Below are positions 1 to 10,825 of a stretch of DNA of 64,000 bases, in pieces. Below the pieces are notes generated by a model. That model searched no databases and was not told where the DNA came from. It saw only the letters and a program-made list of their open reading frames with translations. The stretch covers positions 17,742,254 through 17,806,253 of the forward strand of contig NC_064555.1 in the NCBI RefSeq assembly GCF_023856365.1. Reading direction: 5' to 3'. This DNA is from Brienomyrus brachyistius. Its lineage: Eukaryota; Chordata; Actinopteri; Osteoglossiformes; Mormyridae. Position 1 is the first letter of the stretch. Each line of letters opens with the position of its first letter. The translations under genes were made by a program, and so were the position numbers.

Positions 1-3000
1 TCTGGTACTGCGGCCGCAGGACCGAAGACGTGGGTGTCTGGAACCCCCCTGAGGGGGCGACGGGGGCTTTCTGGGGGTGCAGGAGCAGGCTGGGACCGAG
101 CACAGCCGCTGGCCTCTGCAGTGGGACGTAGTGCTGGGCAGGGAGCAGACCAGGGCCTGTGCTGGGCTGGTACAAGCTCGACTCGTGACCCAGTCCTGCG
201 TATTGGGACCGGTGGAAAACAGTGGCTGGGTACTGGTTGGGCTGGTTGTAAACCTCACCCCATGGGCACGTCTGGTACGCTGGATGAAGATAGAGAAAGG
301 CCGCCATTGGTGGTTGGAGACAGAGAAAGGCCGCCATTGGTGCACAAAGAAACAGAAATGCTGCCATTGGTGGGGAACACAGGACTGAACAAACACCCCT
401 CTCGCATTGTGTAGCTCATCGATCTACCGGTGTCACACACAGCACGGCCACACCCTCCCAACAATATACAACATCAGCAACAATTACAAATTCTGTCTCT
501 GTCTTACCGTGCACCCCTGACGGCAGCAGTATCTGACTGCTGCTCTGGGCCTGGAAGAAAGCGTGTCCAGCAGAGGCGTAGCTCACTACAGCCCCACTGC
601 CCCCCCCAGCAAATGTGAGATAGGATGGGTTGTTATCAGGCGGGGTGGGTGTCAGACTGGAGGATGGAGGGACAAGGTAGGACATGCGGGGGTACTGGGC
701 CAGGCTCGAGGTGGGTAGCAGGCCACTATGCTGCTGGGGGTAGGAGGAAAGCTGGTAGGAGAGCGCGCCGCCCTGGTGGCCAGTGTGGAGGTAATGCTGT
801 GCGTCCACCTTCATGGAGCTGCCGATTCCTTCCCCATAGCTGAACAGCGAACTGGACGTCCTGCAACAAATCATGTTGGAGGGAGGGGCGACAAGACACC
901 GAATGTCAAAAGCTTGATAAGCTAAAGCGTTCCACAAAAGTACAGCAGCAGCTTGCCTTCAACAGTCTCAAAGTGAAAAGCTTTGCTGACTGGCACTGCT
1001 GGCAAGCACCAATCACACCGGCCAGCAGGAGGCGCCTCGAGAGGCTCTGCCCCGTCACTGACAAGATTGCTCTGCTCCAGTCATCATCCGGACTTACAAA
1101 CCATATGGAGATTAAGGGACAAAGTGACCCCAAAAGTGGATTCAGGGCTTGTTCCAAAGCTACATCTCCAGTACTGAATGCTGGAGTAGCTCCCCCTGCT
1201 GGCTGTGGTCCTGCACTGGTGCTCAACCTGGAACCTTTTCTATTTGAGTAGTCAGTCAGCCGAGCTGGAGTTCTTCAGGCCCAGCAGGACCCTGCTGTTT
1301 GAAGCATAGGTGACTCCACCTACACAAACCCCAGCTTCCAAAACAGCTCGCGGTTTCGCCCCCATGGCTCACCCCCCCACGGCCTAGATGCCCCGCGATC
1401 CCATCCCCACCCACCCGGCTCCGTCGTTCTGCTGGATGAACCCCGGTCCTTCCTTGCTGCCTCCATCAGGGTGGGGGAGGGCAGAGCCACTGTCTGGGGT
1501 GTCCAGCAGGAGGGGGGCCAGGTGGCTGGGTGGGGGGTAGGAGGGCAGCAGGGGCAGGCTGGCACGGCGCAGAGGCGGAGGGCTGACCATCAGTGGGGGC
1601 ATGTACTCAGCTGTGCCCCCCACCAAACCAGTGGACACCATAGACTGAGGCCCTGCGTCGCCACCTGCTGGTTCACCTGCAGGCAGAAACAAACCAGAGC
1701 ATGAGACAGGCACACATGAATAGGCGGGGAGTGCAAAACAAGCACGTGCAGGGCGCCAGACACACGCAGACGCGCATGCCTAGGTGCAGGGCGCCAGACA
1801 CATATAGACACGCATGCCAAGGTGCAGGGCGCCAGACACACGCAGACGCGCATGCCAAGGTGCAGGGCGCCAGACACCCGCAGACGCGCATGCCAAGGTG
1901 CAGGGCGCCAGACACACGCAGAAGCGCATGCCTAGGTGCAGGGCGCCAGGCACATACAGACGCGCATGCCAAGGTGCAGGGCGCCAGACACACGCAGAAG
2001 CGCATGCCTAGGTGCAGGGCGCCAGACACATACGCACACCTAGGTACACAGCGTGAGAAATGCGCACACACACAGTTATGGATACATTCTTCAACCTGCC
2101 AGTCACTTGTGTCACTCAGCGAACCACAACATGTCAGTGAACCTGACTGGCAGCCATCAATCACCCAGCCGGCTGACGTCATCATAGCAAACAGCCTGCC
2201 CATCTGCGTTCCCACAGTAATGAGAAGGTACACGTGCGAATTTCAATTTCCGCCTCCAAAGTAGGAAAACATCCTGGATTTGTACTTTAAACATGTTCAC
2301 AGAGATTTTAAATCGGGAACATCATTACATTTAGTAATTTGAAGTCTGCAACATTTTTTTCAACCAAGCGTATTGTAAATTATATGCAGTGTTCACTGGT
2401 ATTTTTCCCCTCGCTCGTTCAACAGGACATTTAATTTAATTACCAGCGGCTTCGATCAAGCCTTCTTTTCGAACAGTGACTAAACCAAATTGATATTCAA
2501 GTCCACAGTTATACAAATCAGGTCTGGTGAAAGTAAAACAGGGGATCTGAAGGGGAGGTTTGGGAACAGCTTCAGATGTAAGAAAAATATGCCATAACAT
2601 ACATGCCCCACTAGGGGGCACAATTGCACACAATGCCTCTGTGTGACATGAACCACACACCACCATCCATCGTCTGCTTCAGCCATCTCACCTGCAGGGG
2701 GCGCATGTGGTAGTGCTTTGTGATGTCAGGTACGAGCATCTCTACAGCTAAACCAAGACAAAAAAGCTCAGCATGCACAGGCGTGTTACTTACTTTTCTC
2801 ACTTCATAATCATTCATTTCCATAGTTTTATATGTTTTAATAACTTGATTATTCTACGTCCATCTGCAGCTGGGATTTTAAGCTGCAAATACATAAGCGA
2901 CGATTTCACAGTAACGACCGTTTGCCTCCAGACAATAGAGAGTGACAGCTTATGGGGCCGAGTGGGGGGGGGATCCAGGGGACAGGACCCCAGTGCTGAG

Positions 3001-5592
3001 TGGCGCTCAGTAATCCTCTCCTGGACCCTGCGACTGATCTGCTGTTATCTCCCCACCAGACACGCTGCACTGAACGGCATGAATCCCTTCAGTCTCCGGT
3101 CATGTTGCCCATAAAACCGTTCCACCCTTTTCATTATTCATCCACTATTATTTATCATTATTATTAACCTCATTTAATTTATTGCCCTACTGTTAACGCC
3201 ATGTATCTGTACTGTATTTCCTAACAAAAGAACTCCCTCTATCCGCACGCACACACCTCCCGCCACACAGCAGTAATCATGTCACTCATTCAAACGCCGA
3301 ACAGCAGGCCAGCATCTTTCATCTGCCGGCGCCCTCTGCCACGCTGGCAGAGAAGGAACAGCGGGAAAGTCCAACAGCAGTGTTTCAATTAGCATAGAGC
3401 TCTCCATGTGTTTAGCGAGGTGTTAGCGAGCGGGCGGGCGAGCGAGCGAGCGGGTGGTGTGCAGGGCGGTGTGCAGGGCGGTGTGGCAGCTGCGTCTGTG
3501 GAGGGACGTCAGTCAAGTCTCAGACGAGCTGGCCCTCAAATGCAGGGGGGAGGGGGTGTGGACTGAGCTAGGGCCTCGTCCCGAAGGGGCAGGTACCTGA
3601 CGGACTCAGGCAGGTCGGCAGGATGCTGCTGTAGTGGGGCAGCATTTGCGCTGGCTGTGGCAGCAAGCGCGTCATTGCCTGGGTCACGTGCATGCTGGAC
3701 CTGGTGACACAAAAGGGGGGGGGGACATCATATACAGGCCTCTCCCATCCCACCTGAAAAGTGACAGAGACACTGCAAGCATTCAAGCGGAGAAAGACTG
3801 GATACAAGATTCTGGGTGAGGAGTCAGTAAGAAGGCACAGCACGCATTTCAAACCGTCTATGGATGAACGAACATGCCAGCAATGGCCTCCGCTTTCGCT
3901 TTCATTCTCGAGGAACGCGTGTGCACACACACCTGGCGGGGGGGGCCGGCGCATGCAGCAGGGCGGCAGCTGATTTGGCGCGGCCTCCCGCGGGCTGCCT
4001 GCGGTCCAGTTTCGTGCTGGCTTTCTCAGCTTTGCGCCACTTGGCTCGCCGGTTTTGAAACCACACCTGGCACAGGGAGGGGGGAAAAAAAAAAGATGTG
4101 GGATGAGATGAGCATGATGGGAAAAAAACAAGAGGTGGGAGAAGCAGGAGGGAGAAAATAGAGAGATGCCAAGAAATGGGCAAAGGTGCAGAATGAGAGG
4201 TAGCATTAAGATTAAGGTTAGAGACGCAGAAGCTCTGCTTCGGGACCCCAGGCAGCCTGCATGCTAAATGGTCATCTGAGCCACTGTGCTTCAGGACAGG
4301 TCAGGAGCTCTGAGTATTATGAATACGATTAACAAGGAACTGTTCAGATTCTGGGAGGCACAGGACAGACTAACCATGATCCTCTGGGGCGTTACGCCAA
4401 CGACTGCCGCAATTTCTTTGCGTTTGTCGCTGTCGGGGTAGTGGTCATCCTGGAAGAGGCGCTCCAGTTCCTCCAGTTGGTCTGAGAAAACGGAAAAGAC
4501 AGACACACTGTAGGACACGGAAACACACAGAGGGGTCTGTCTGAGGGGGACAGAGGGACACACAGAGGGGTTTATGTAGAGACTGAATAAAGAAAGGGAA
4601 TTAATAAGGAGAACTAGAAAATAAATAAGCAACCCAGACAGACAGGTGCAGGAGAAGGAAATAGGCAGGTGGACTAGCAAGACAGCAGCAGGGAGAGGCA
4701 GGCTGCGAGTCCAACTACGTGTCCGGCTGCGAGTCCAACTACGTGTCCGGCTGCGAGTCCAGCTCTTAAATGCTCTGTTAAGCTTAGAGGGATTTAACTA
4801 AGACTGGGGCTGTCGTGGGTGGGGCAGTGTGCACTTTTCATATGGACTCTATGTACGGCTTACCAGTGGTGTAGAGGGTGCGCGTTTTCTTCTTCGGTCC
4901 AGGGGGCATGACTGGCTCAGCAGCCTCCCCCACAGTGCCCACCACAGGCACTGCTGGGTACTGCAGGAAGGCACCGCGGCCACGGGCAGCGTACCGTGTG
5001 TAGTGGCGCGTGGGGTACACCTGCGTAAAGTTCACCTGCAGGGGCTGTAACTCGCCAAGATTTGCCACCTTGGGTACTTTGAGAGGGTCGGGGTCCAGCT
5101 CTGAAAGCAGGGGTGCCTGGACCTGCAGTGTGGGGCTCCCATCGTCATAGGACCGCTTTAACAGATGTGAGCCCTGAGGTCCCCCGGGGGAGATGGGCAG
5201 GCCCCCGGCACACAGCAAGTCCCCCGTGTGCTCTGGGGGTGATGAGGAGCTCAGCAGTAACTCTGCATCTGCCTGTTCGCACACCGTTGTCATGCCAACG
5301 GGAGCCTCTGGCTCCCCCCTCATCAGCGCCCCCAGGTCCTCGTGAGTGGCGGGGGACACAGGCGATGGCTCCTCTCCCACTCCCGTTGCCTCCTCATCTC
5401 TGTGCTCAGCCCTGCCATCCGCTGCTTCTCTCTCGTCCTCTTCACGTTCCTCCTCCTCCTCCTCCACCACGACTACCACCACGTTCTCCTCATTCTCCTC
5501 CTCTGGGTTTCCATGACAACAATGTTCCACCACGTCTTCCACTTCCTCCAGCTCCTCCTCTTCCTTGCACAGCAAACTGGTGCCGTCTGTTG

Positions 5593-5662
<70 letters not shown>

Positions 5663-6210
5663 AAGAGAGACTAAAAGTTTTAAAAGCCAACAATTAAAAT
5701 ATTCTGGAAGGGGCTGTGTACGGAGACTGTACTTTAGAACAATATGGCAAACTGTCAATAAGGTCGAAATGCCTGCCACTTGCCATTTTTTGACTTATTA
5801 TTCATCTTGAATATACTTAATTTGAACTTGCATCATGTAGCCTGAAAATGAAAGTGTTATAATTTCACTTACAGTAAGAAAAAGTTTTTATCTGGCTTTT
5901 TAACATAAAATGCATAATAAATAAATGAAAATACAGAACTATTCCATCCATATTGCCTTCTGTACAAAAACTATGAGCTGCCTAGCTACATAAAACTGAT
6001 GAGAGCATTATTCCAGGATAACTGATTCATAAATCACCAATTTCAGTTGCACAATGTAACTATTGACGTCTAAAACCTGTTGCCCGGTTCTATAAATTAG
6101 AATGGATGGATTCCAGATACACAGGCGTGTCGGCAGTTAGTTGTAGCAGGTGTCAACCCTTTCATCTCTGGAGTGAGGGGGGTGTGATCGCACTGTCAAT
6201 CGCCGAATCC

Positions 6211-6264
<54 letters not shown>

Positions 6265-6927
6265 CTGGGGGGGGCTGATGGAAAACTTCATGACTTAAGT
6301 CAATAAATACACATTAATTTGGGGGGCTAAGAAAACATTTTCAAACATTTACATTAGGCCTAACGACGCCCATATATAAATATATATATATATATATTAC
6401 GAATACCTACAAGCTAAGTTCATGGAATTATTTAAAACCACAAATACAGTACTTGTCTGACCGGCCTTGATACTGTGCAACGACAAATTAAATGCATAAA
6501 TGTAAAGTTGTAGCTGCGCTGACTCTTGCTCCATGCAGGTACTTCTGACAAAAAGGTCAAACTACCTGCAAACTCCGCCTGACAGAAAAACATTTAAAAT
6601 AAACCCTCACTCTCTTGGGCGTTTTTGTATCATTGCTGAATTAACGGTATCGTTAAATAATATCCGATTATTAAACGCACTATTATCCAAAGCACGTTTT
6701 AAAGGTTTTACGTAAACGAGCATTTAAATTAAAAAAAAAAAAAAAAACTCGCCCCTAACATGGTCTTCCGCAAACAGCCCTATATAAACTTCGATAAATA
6801 TATTCAGTTGGGAACACTAATGCAATTATTGTTTTAGAGAAAGTAATAACGCAATTGCGTTGGGCGCACTGATATAAAATACCCCAATTTACTTACCAAA
6901 ATCACTCATTGATTCGTTTTCTTCCAT
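1..6927 (-). CDS. nobox: NOBOX oogenesis homeobox transcription factor (3' end cut by window edge)
   Basis: Oocyte-specific homeodomain transcription factor acting in the nucleus. Coding exons in transcript order: 6897-6927 (start codon, [10 protein letters not shown]), 4864-5586, 4375-4481, 3933-4066, 3597-3700, 1415-1676, 508-860 and 1-279, continuing off the window. All seven junctions keep phase, giving about 664 codons to the edge. The homeodomain spans residues 242-301 over exons 2-4. It reads [10 protein letters not shown], then [20 protein letters not shown], then [12 protein letters not shown], with W48, F49, Q50, N51 and R53 all present. The RTLY and HYPDSDKR motifs identify NOBOX rather than a generic paired-like factor. 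Exon 2 encodes a long acidic Glu/Asp tract (residues about 18-85) with a run of six valines. The C-terminal exons are Ser/Pro/Tyr/Gln-rich, as expected of a transactivation region. The intron at 861-1414 holds nothing recognisable. The gene symbol is confident; the exact acceptor of the 1-279 exon is supported by phase and a pyrimidine tract only. Confidence 0.93.
1746..2043. repeat. 38-bp minisatellite in NOBOX intron
   Basis: About 7.8 tandem copies of a 38-bp unit containing GTGCAGGGCGCCAGACACA. Consecutive unit starts lie at 1746 and 1784. Copies differ by small substitutions such as CGCAGACG versus ATACAGACG. The array lies in the 1.9 kb intron between the exons at 1415-1676 and 3597-3700. 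It creates open frames on both strands, which are repeat artefacts rather than genes. The rest of this intron shows only single-copy AT-rich sequence and no exon. Confidence 0.9.
5594..5660. repeat. (CA)n microsatellite at NOBOX exon 2 acceptor
   Basis: An uninterrupted 67-bp CA tract. In the sense of NOBOX it is a TG tract ending seven bases before the exon 2 start, immediately upstream of GACAACAG. It therefore occupies the place of the usual polypyrimidine tract. Confidence 0.95.
6214..6260. repeat. (CA)n microsatellite in NOBOX intron 1
   Basis: A 47-bp pure CA tract inside the first NOBOX intron (5587-6896). A short AT-alternating tract follows near 6374-6396. No coding exon is seen in this intron. 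Confidence 0.95.
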
Positions 6928-8399
6928 CCCGAGTTACCTACTAAGGGGCGACACCGCTAACTAGCAAAAACAATTAAAGGGCGCATTTGAGGAAAGTCCA
7001 TTTCGGAAAAGGTCAGGGAGGGCCGCAGGGCGAGGGCGGCAGAGGGAAGGCTGATTGACAACTTAGATGAGAATGATGAGATTATCCGCCTCAAAATGTC
7101 CATTAATTCGTCAATGAGCAGTCGCAGAGTATAAATGACCAATTACTTGTAAAGGACATTAAGCCGTAAATGGTTCCTTCCAGTACGCGTGTTACCAGTC
7201 TGACAAACGCCGTCGAAGTAACTGAAGTTTGTGCCTGCGACTTTGGATGTTTTAAGTGGATATCGTGTAATAAAGTGATTAATCAGATCATGATTTTGTA
7301 TTCCCTTCCGAACAAAACTACAGGATGCGTGATATAGCTATATAACTGAAATAATATCGTAAAACCTAGTCGTGTTGTGGAAAAGAAATACAAAATAACA
7401 GCCAAGCTATCAGCAGTATAATATACAATAGATAACAGTAGATTTATAGTTTTGAGTTAGATACAGAAACTTTACTGGGTCTATGTATTTTACAGCTGTT
7501 AGCAAACCAGTTCCGTGTTCCAAAAACCAGTTTAAAGTTAATTTTGTTCAGATGCAGCTACAAGAGCTCGGTATGCTGAATGCAAACGTTACATTCCGGA
7601 TAGGAAAGGGTGGACGATGAGCAAGCCCCCAAAATAGTTATAGTATTTAAAATGAATCGTTTTGCTTTTGCGTGTCATATGAAGCCCCCCCCCTCCCCTC
7701 CTCTCCTCTCCTCTCCTCTCCCTCTATGACGCCCGAAATGTACTGGCTCGCTGCTCTGCGGTGCAGTCGAGCAGAACTGGCCCACTTCGCCAGTGGAACT
7801 GGGAGACAGAAGGGGGGTGCATGGTGGGAGAAATGAGGCAAGCGAGAGTTACAGGCGGGGACAGATTCACCGGGAGCTGGAGACGCGCGAGGAGCCCCAC
7901 TATAACCCCAGTTCATAAATTCAAAATGATACAATATGCCTGCGAGGCAGTGACGTCACTCCTCCACTTTGAGCGTGAGAGTACCAGGTGTGGGGGCGGC
8001 CGTTCTGTTTACGGAGCGGGGAAGCTAAGGATATGAAAGAAAAGATAGGAAAGATTCTCCTTCTCAGTTTAATTAGTTAACAGCCTCAATGGGACAGGTT
8101 ACTGTGTTAGATTAGTGCTAGCAAAGGAACAGAAGGATTTGAGGAGATGTCCCCGCGTGGAAGGAGGATCCGTTTACAAGCCGCGTCAGGTTCCGCAATT
8201 TGGCCCGGCGTGGAGGGATCCTGCACTCTGTGGATGCTGTTTTAGGAGTGGTGGAAGCTGAGTCCTTTATGTACATTTTGTGCTGGTTCAGATGACAACG
8301 TAGAACATACAATATGCAATTACAGCTCCCAAAAAAACAGAAAGTAGCAGTATTACATTTGATTGAAACAACTGATGTAAGATTGAAATGATTGAAGGG

Positions 8400-8400
<1 letters not shown>
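6928..8400. other. NOBOX upstream / 5' flanking region
   Basis: Sequence upstream of the NOBOX start codon on the minus strand. The start context GGGATGG has G at +4. I see no clear minus-strand TATA box and no coding exon. A CT-rich simple tract lies near 7686-7722. Open frames here are short and lack splice support or family resemblance. NOBOX's transcription start is presumably within the first few hundred bases, but the sequence alone does not fix it. Confidence 0.5.

Positions 8401-8456
<56 letters not shown>
8401..8456. repeat. (TG)n microsatellite
   Basis: A 56-bp pure TG tract directly abutting the left end of the Tc1-like relic, where its second terminal inverted repeat would be expected. 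Confidence 0.95.
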
Positions 8457-8457
<1 letters not shown>

Positions 8458-9449
8458 CCAATACCACACCAATTGGTCTTGGGGATGACATGCAAGTCCT
8501 GCACGGTGGCGAGAGGGATTTTGAGCAGTTCCCCTTGTAGATGTTGGTGGAGAAAAATGTTTCCTGACTCGATCCTCCAAAACACCCCAAAGTGGCTCAA
8601 TATTCAGAACTGGTGACTACAGGCCATGGGAGATGGTCAGCTTCACTTTCATGTTCTTCAAACCACTCTGTCACCAGTCTTGCTGTGTGTATTGGGGCAT
8701 TATCATCCTGATACATAGCACTACCTCTGGTACAATGTTTGAACCATTGGGTGAACATGGTCCTCCAGAATGGTTTGGTAGTCCTTGGTAGTGAATAACA
8801 TTAAGTAGTGGACCTAGGGAATGTCACGATACCACAGCCCAAACCATCACTGATTCACCGTGCTGCATTCTGGGTATGCAACAATCTGGCTGGTAAGCCA
8901 CTTTGGGGCTTATCCACACCGTAACTCTCCCAGATGTGGGAAAAACAGTGAAGGCGGATTCATCAGAGGATAATGCATTTTTCATATTATCCACAGCCCA
9001 AGATTTGCGCTGCTGGCTCCGTTGAAACTAATGTTAGGCCAGTGACACGCGTGAGCAAAGGCTTGGCTACAGCAGCCCAACCATGAATATTGACCCTGTG
9101 GAGCTCCCAATGAACAGATTTGGTGGAAACAAGAGAGTCAAGGTGTACATTTAATTCTGTTGGGCAGCTGTGGTTTTATGTTTTTGGATACAATCTGGGT
9201 TAGTGCCCAGGCTTCCCTTTCAGGCAGTTTCCTCTTGCATCCACAGTTACTCCTGTTGGATGTGGTCTGTCCTCCGTTGGTGGTATGTTGACGTTACCCT
9301 GGATACCGTGACTCTCAATACACCACGAGGATTTGCTATCCTGGTCACAGATGCGCCAGCCAGACGCCCACCAACAATTTGAACGATATGTCAACCTGAA
9401 ACCTCAAGCACTATTTTGGCCAGTGTTTAATTGTCCAGCCCCTGTATAT
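8457..9449 (-). mobile_element. Decayed Tc1/mariner-like DNA transposon
   Basis: The minus strand carries a broken transposase reading frame. Recognisable pieces, in order, are ESAFTVF, GESVMVWA, DNAPIHTARLVTEWFEEH and a PLWG/LEDRVR-like segment recovered only by changing frame. These match the DDE catalytic region of Tc1-like transposases, including the second catalytic Asp (the D of DNAP). In-frame stops and frameshifts show it is dead. The 5' end of the element at 9425-9449 reads on the minus strand TATACAGGGGCTGGACAAT, typical of terminal repeats of fish Tc1-like elements. The opposite terminus is missing and a TG tract begins there. I infer an old, truncated insertion. Confidence 0.8.
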
Positions 9450-9479
9450 GTTAGACTTAATTGGGTATGACTTCTTAAC

Positions 9480-9590
9480 AGCTTCTGCAGGAGCAGGCTT
9501 TCATTGTCATCAGACCTGGGCTCCATCTCCCACTGCAGGAGCAGGCTCCCATAGTCATCAGGCCTGGGCTCCTTCTCCCCCTGCAGGGAG
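9480..9590. repeat. Two-copy tandem duplication (~48 bp)
   Basis: Two adjacent copies of a unit beginning GCAGGAGCAGGCT and ending near CTGGGCTCC, with a few mismatches. It lies just beyond the Tc1-like relic in the NOBOX-SDC3 spacer. Confidence 0.7.
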
Positions 9591-9599
9591 TTTCCGTGC

Positions 9600-10800
9600 T
9601 CTGCTCCTTCCCCCCAGCCTCCCCTTCCGTGCCTCTGCTGCTTGGCTGCCATAATCGCCCCACTATGGCAGCCTCCGCCCCTAACAGTCATTCTCCTTTA
9701 GGAGTCTGTTGTGAGGAGGCTCGCACTCCTTTCTGCTCTGTTGTGCCCTGATTAGGAAACCTGATTATGTGCCCCTGTGTCAGCAGCTCTCTACTCTACC
9801 AGTAACCCGAAGCCTTCCGCCATTACTCCCAGTAGGACAGCTGAACGGACTCTTCTCTGAGTGAAGGCATGTGGCAGAGATCTGCATTAAAGCCAAACAC
9901 TCTCTTTTTGTAGGAGGCGTCTGTGGAAATTGAAATTTGCCAAGTGATTTCAGCAGCTTGTGGCGCTGACGCAGGCCTGCCCGCGTGGGACTCGCTGGGC
10001 TCACGTCGCGCTTTGGAACGGACCGGGGACGCGGCGCTCCAGCCAGATTGAGCTTTCCATGGTTAGTGCAGCTCGTTCACAGCTCCCACGTATGGGGGGG
10101 GCCTGAGCCAGAGCCATGACGAGGCTGCACCCCGATGACGGGGACGGCAGAACACGTGACGGGGGAGGCGCCTGAACTGCGGGGGCCACCTCTCCCACTC
10201 AGAGGCTCCAGCTGGGATCTCCGGCGGAACGTGACGTCGGAATCTCATGTCTCACAGACTTTGATGCTATAGACACTCTGATTCCGGATGGGAAACCCCA
10301 CCTGACTCACTTTACCGCTCCCCATAGATACAACCATGCGATGGAAGTTTTTTTTTTATGTCTGCCTTTACTATCAAATGCGTTCTACTTCCAGAACAGG
10401 GCTTCCTCTGTCTGAAGACCAATCCAGGCTGTTCGCTGCGAAATGCAGCAGCCGCTAGTTAAGCCCCAGCAGATTCCCTTAGGATGTGGACAAGCACACC
10501 CCCACGTAACAGATCACCATTAATGAATTCAGAAATGACGGCACCCTACCAGCAGAGGGCGCTGGAGGCAGGGAGCGATCGAGACGGAGGATAATACTGA
10601 GTTATGTACTGAACACTACAGAAATAAGACAAAGAATTGCTCTTCTGAAAGACAATTCGGTTTAAATAAGACAAATATCAATGGAACACTGTGAACATGT
10701 ACATCTGTGAGGGTGAAGATATCCAAGATGCAAGCCCCCCCCCTCCCCCCGAAGTTTACAAACGAGTCAGACCTCTAACCAATCAGAACACAGAAGGCAG
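9600..10800. other. Intergenic spacer without recognisable genes
   Basis: Mostly unique sequence between the Tc1-like relic and the inferred end of the SDC3 transcript. Short overlapping frames near 9780-10250 have no family resemblance and no splice logic. Nothing functional is visible. Confidence 0.5.
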
Positions 10801-10819
10801 GGATTAGCCAATCAGGCCT

Positions 10820-10825
10820 TTTATT
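10820..10825 (-). terminator. Candidate SDC3 polyadenylation signal (AATAAA)
   Basis: A canonical AATAAA on the minus strand (TTTATT on the plus). It would give SDC3 a 3'UTR of about 3 kb, plausible for a syndecan-3 transcript. A second AATAAA at 13602-13607, only about 185 bp after the stop codon, could serve a short isoform. Transcript 3' ends would decide between them. Confidence 0.4.

Noticed and set aside
5113..5697. Plus-strand frame of 194 codons opposite NOBOX exon 2
   Set aside because: Antisense shadow of the acidic coding exon and the CA tract; Pro/His-rich translation without family resemblance.
7120..7140. TATA-like TATAAAT on the plus strand near the NOBOX 5' end
   Set aside because: Wrong strand for NOBOX and no plus-strand gene follows it.
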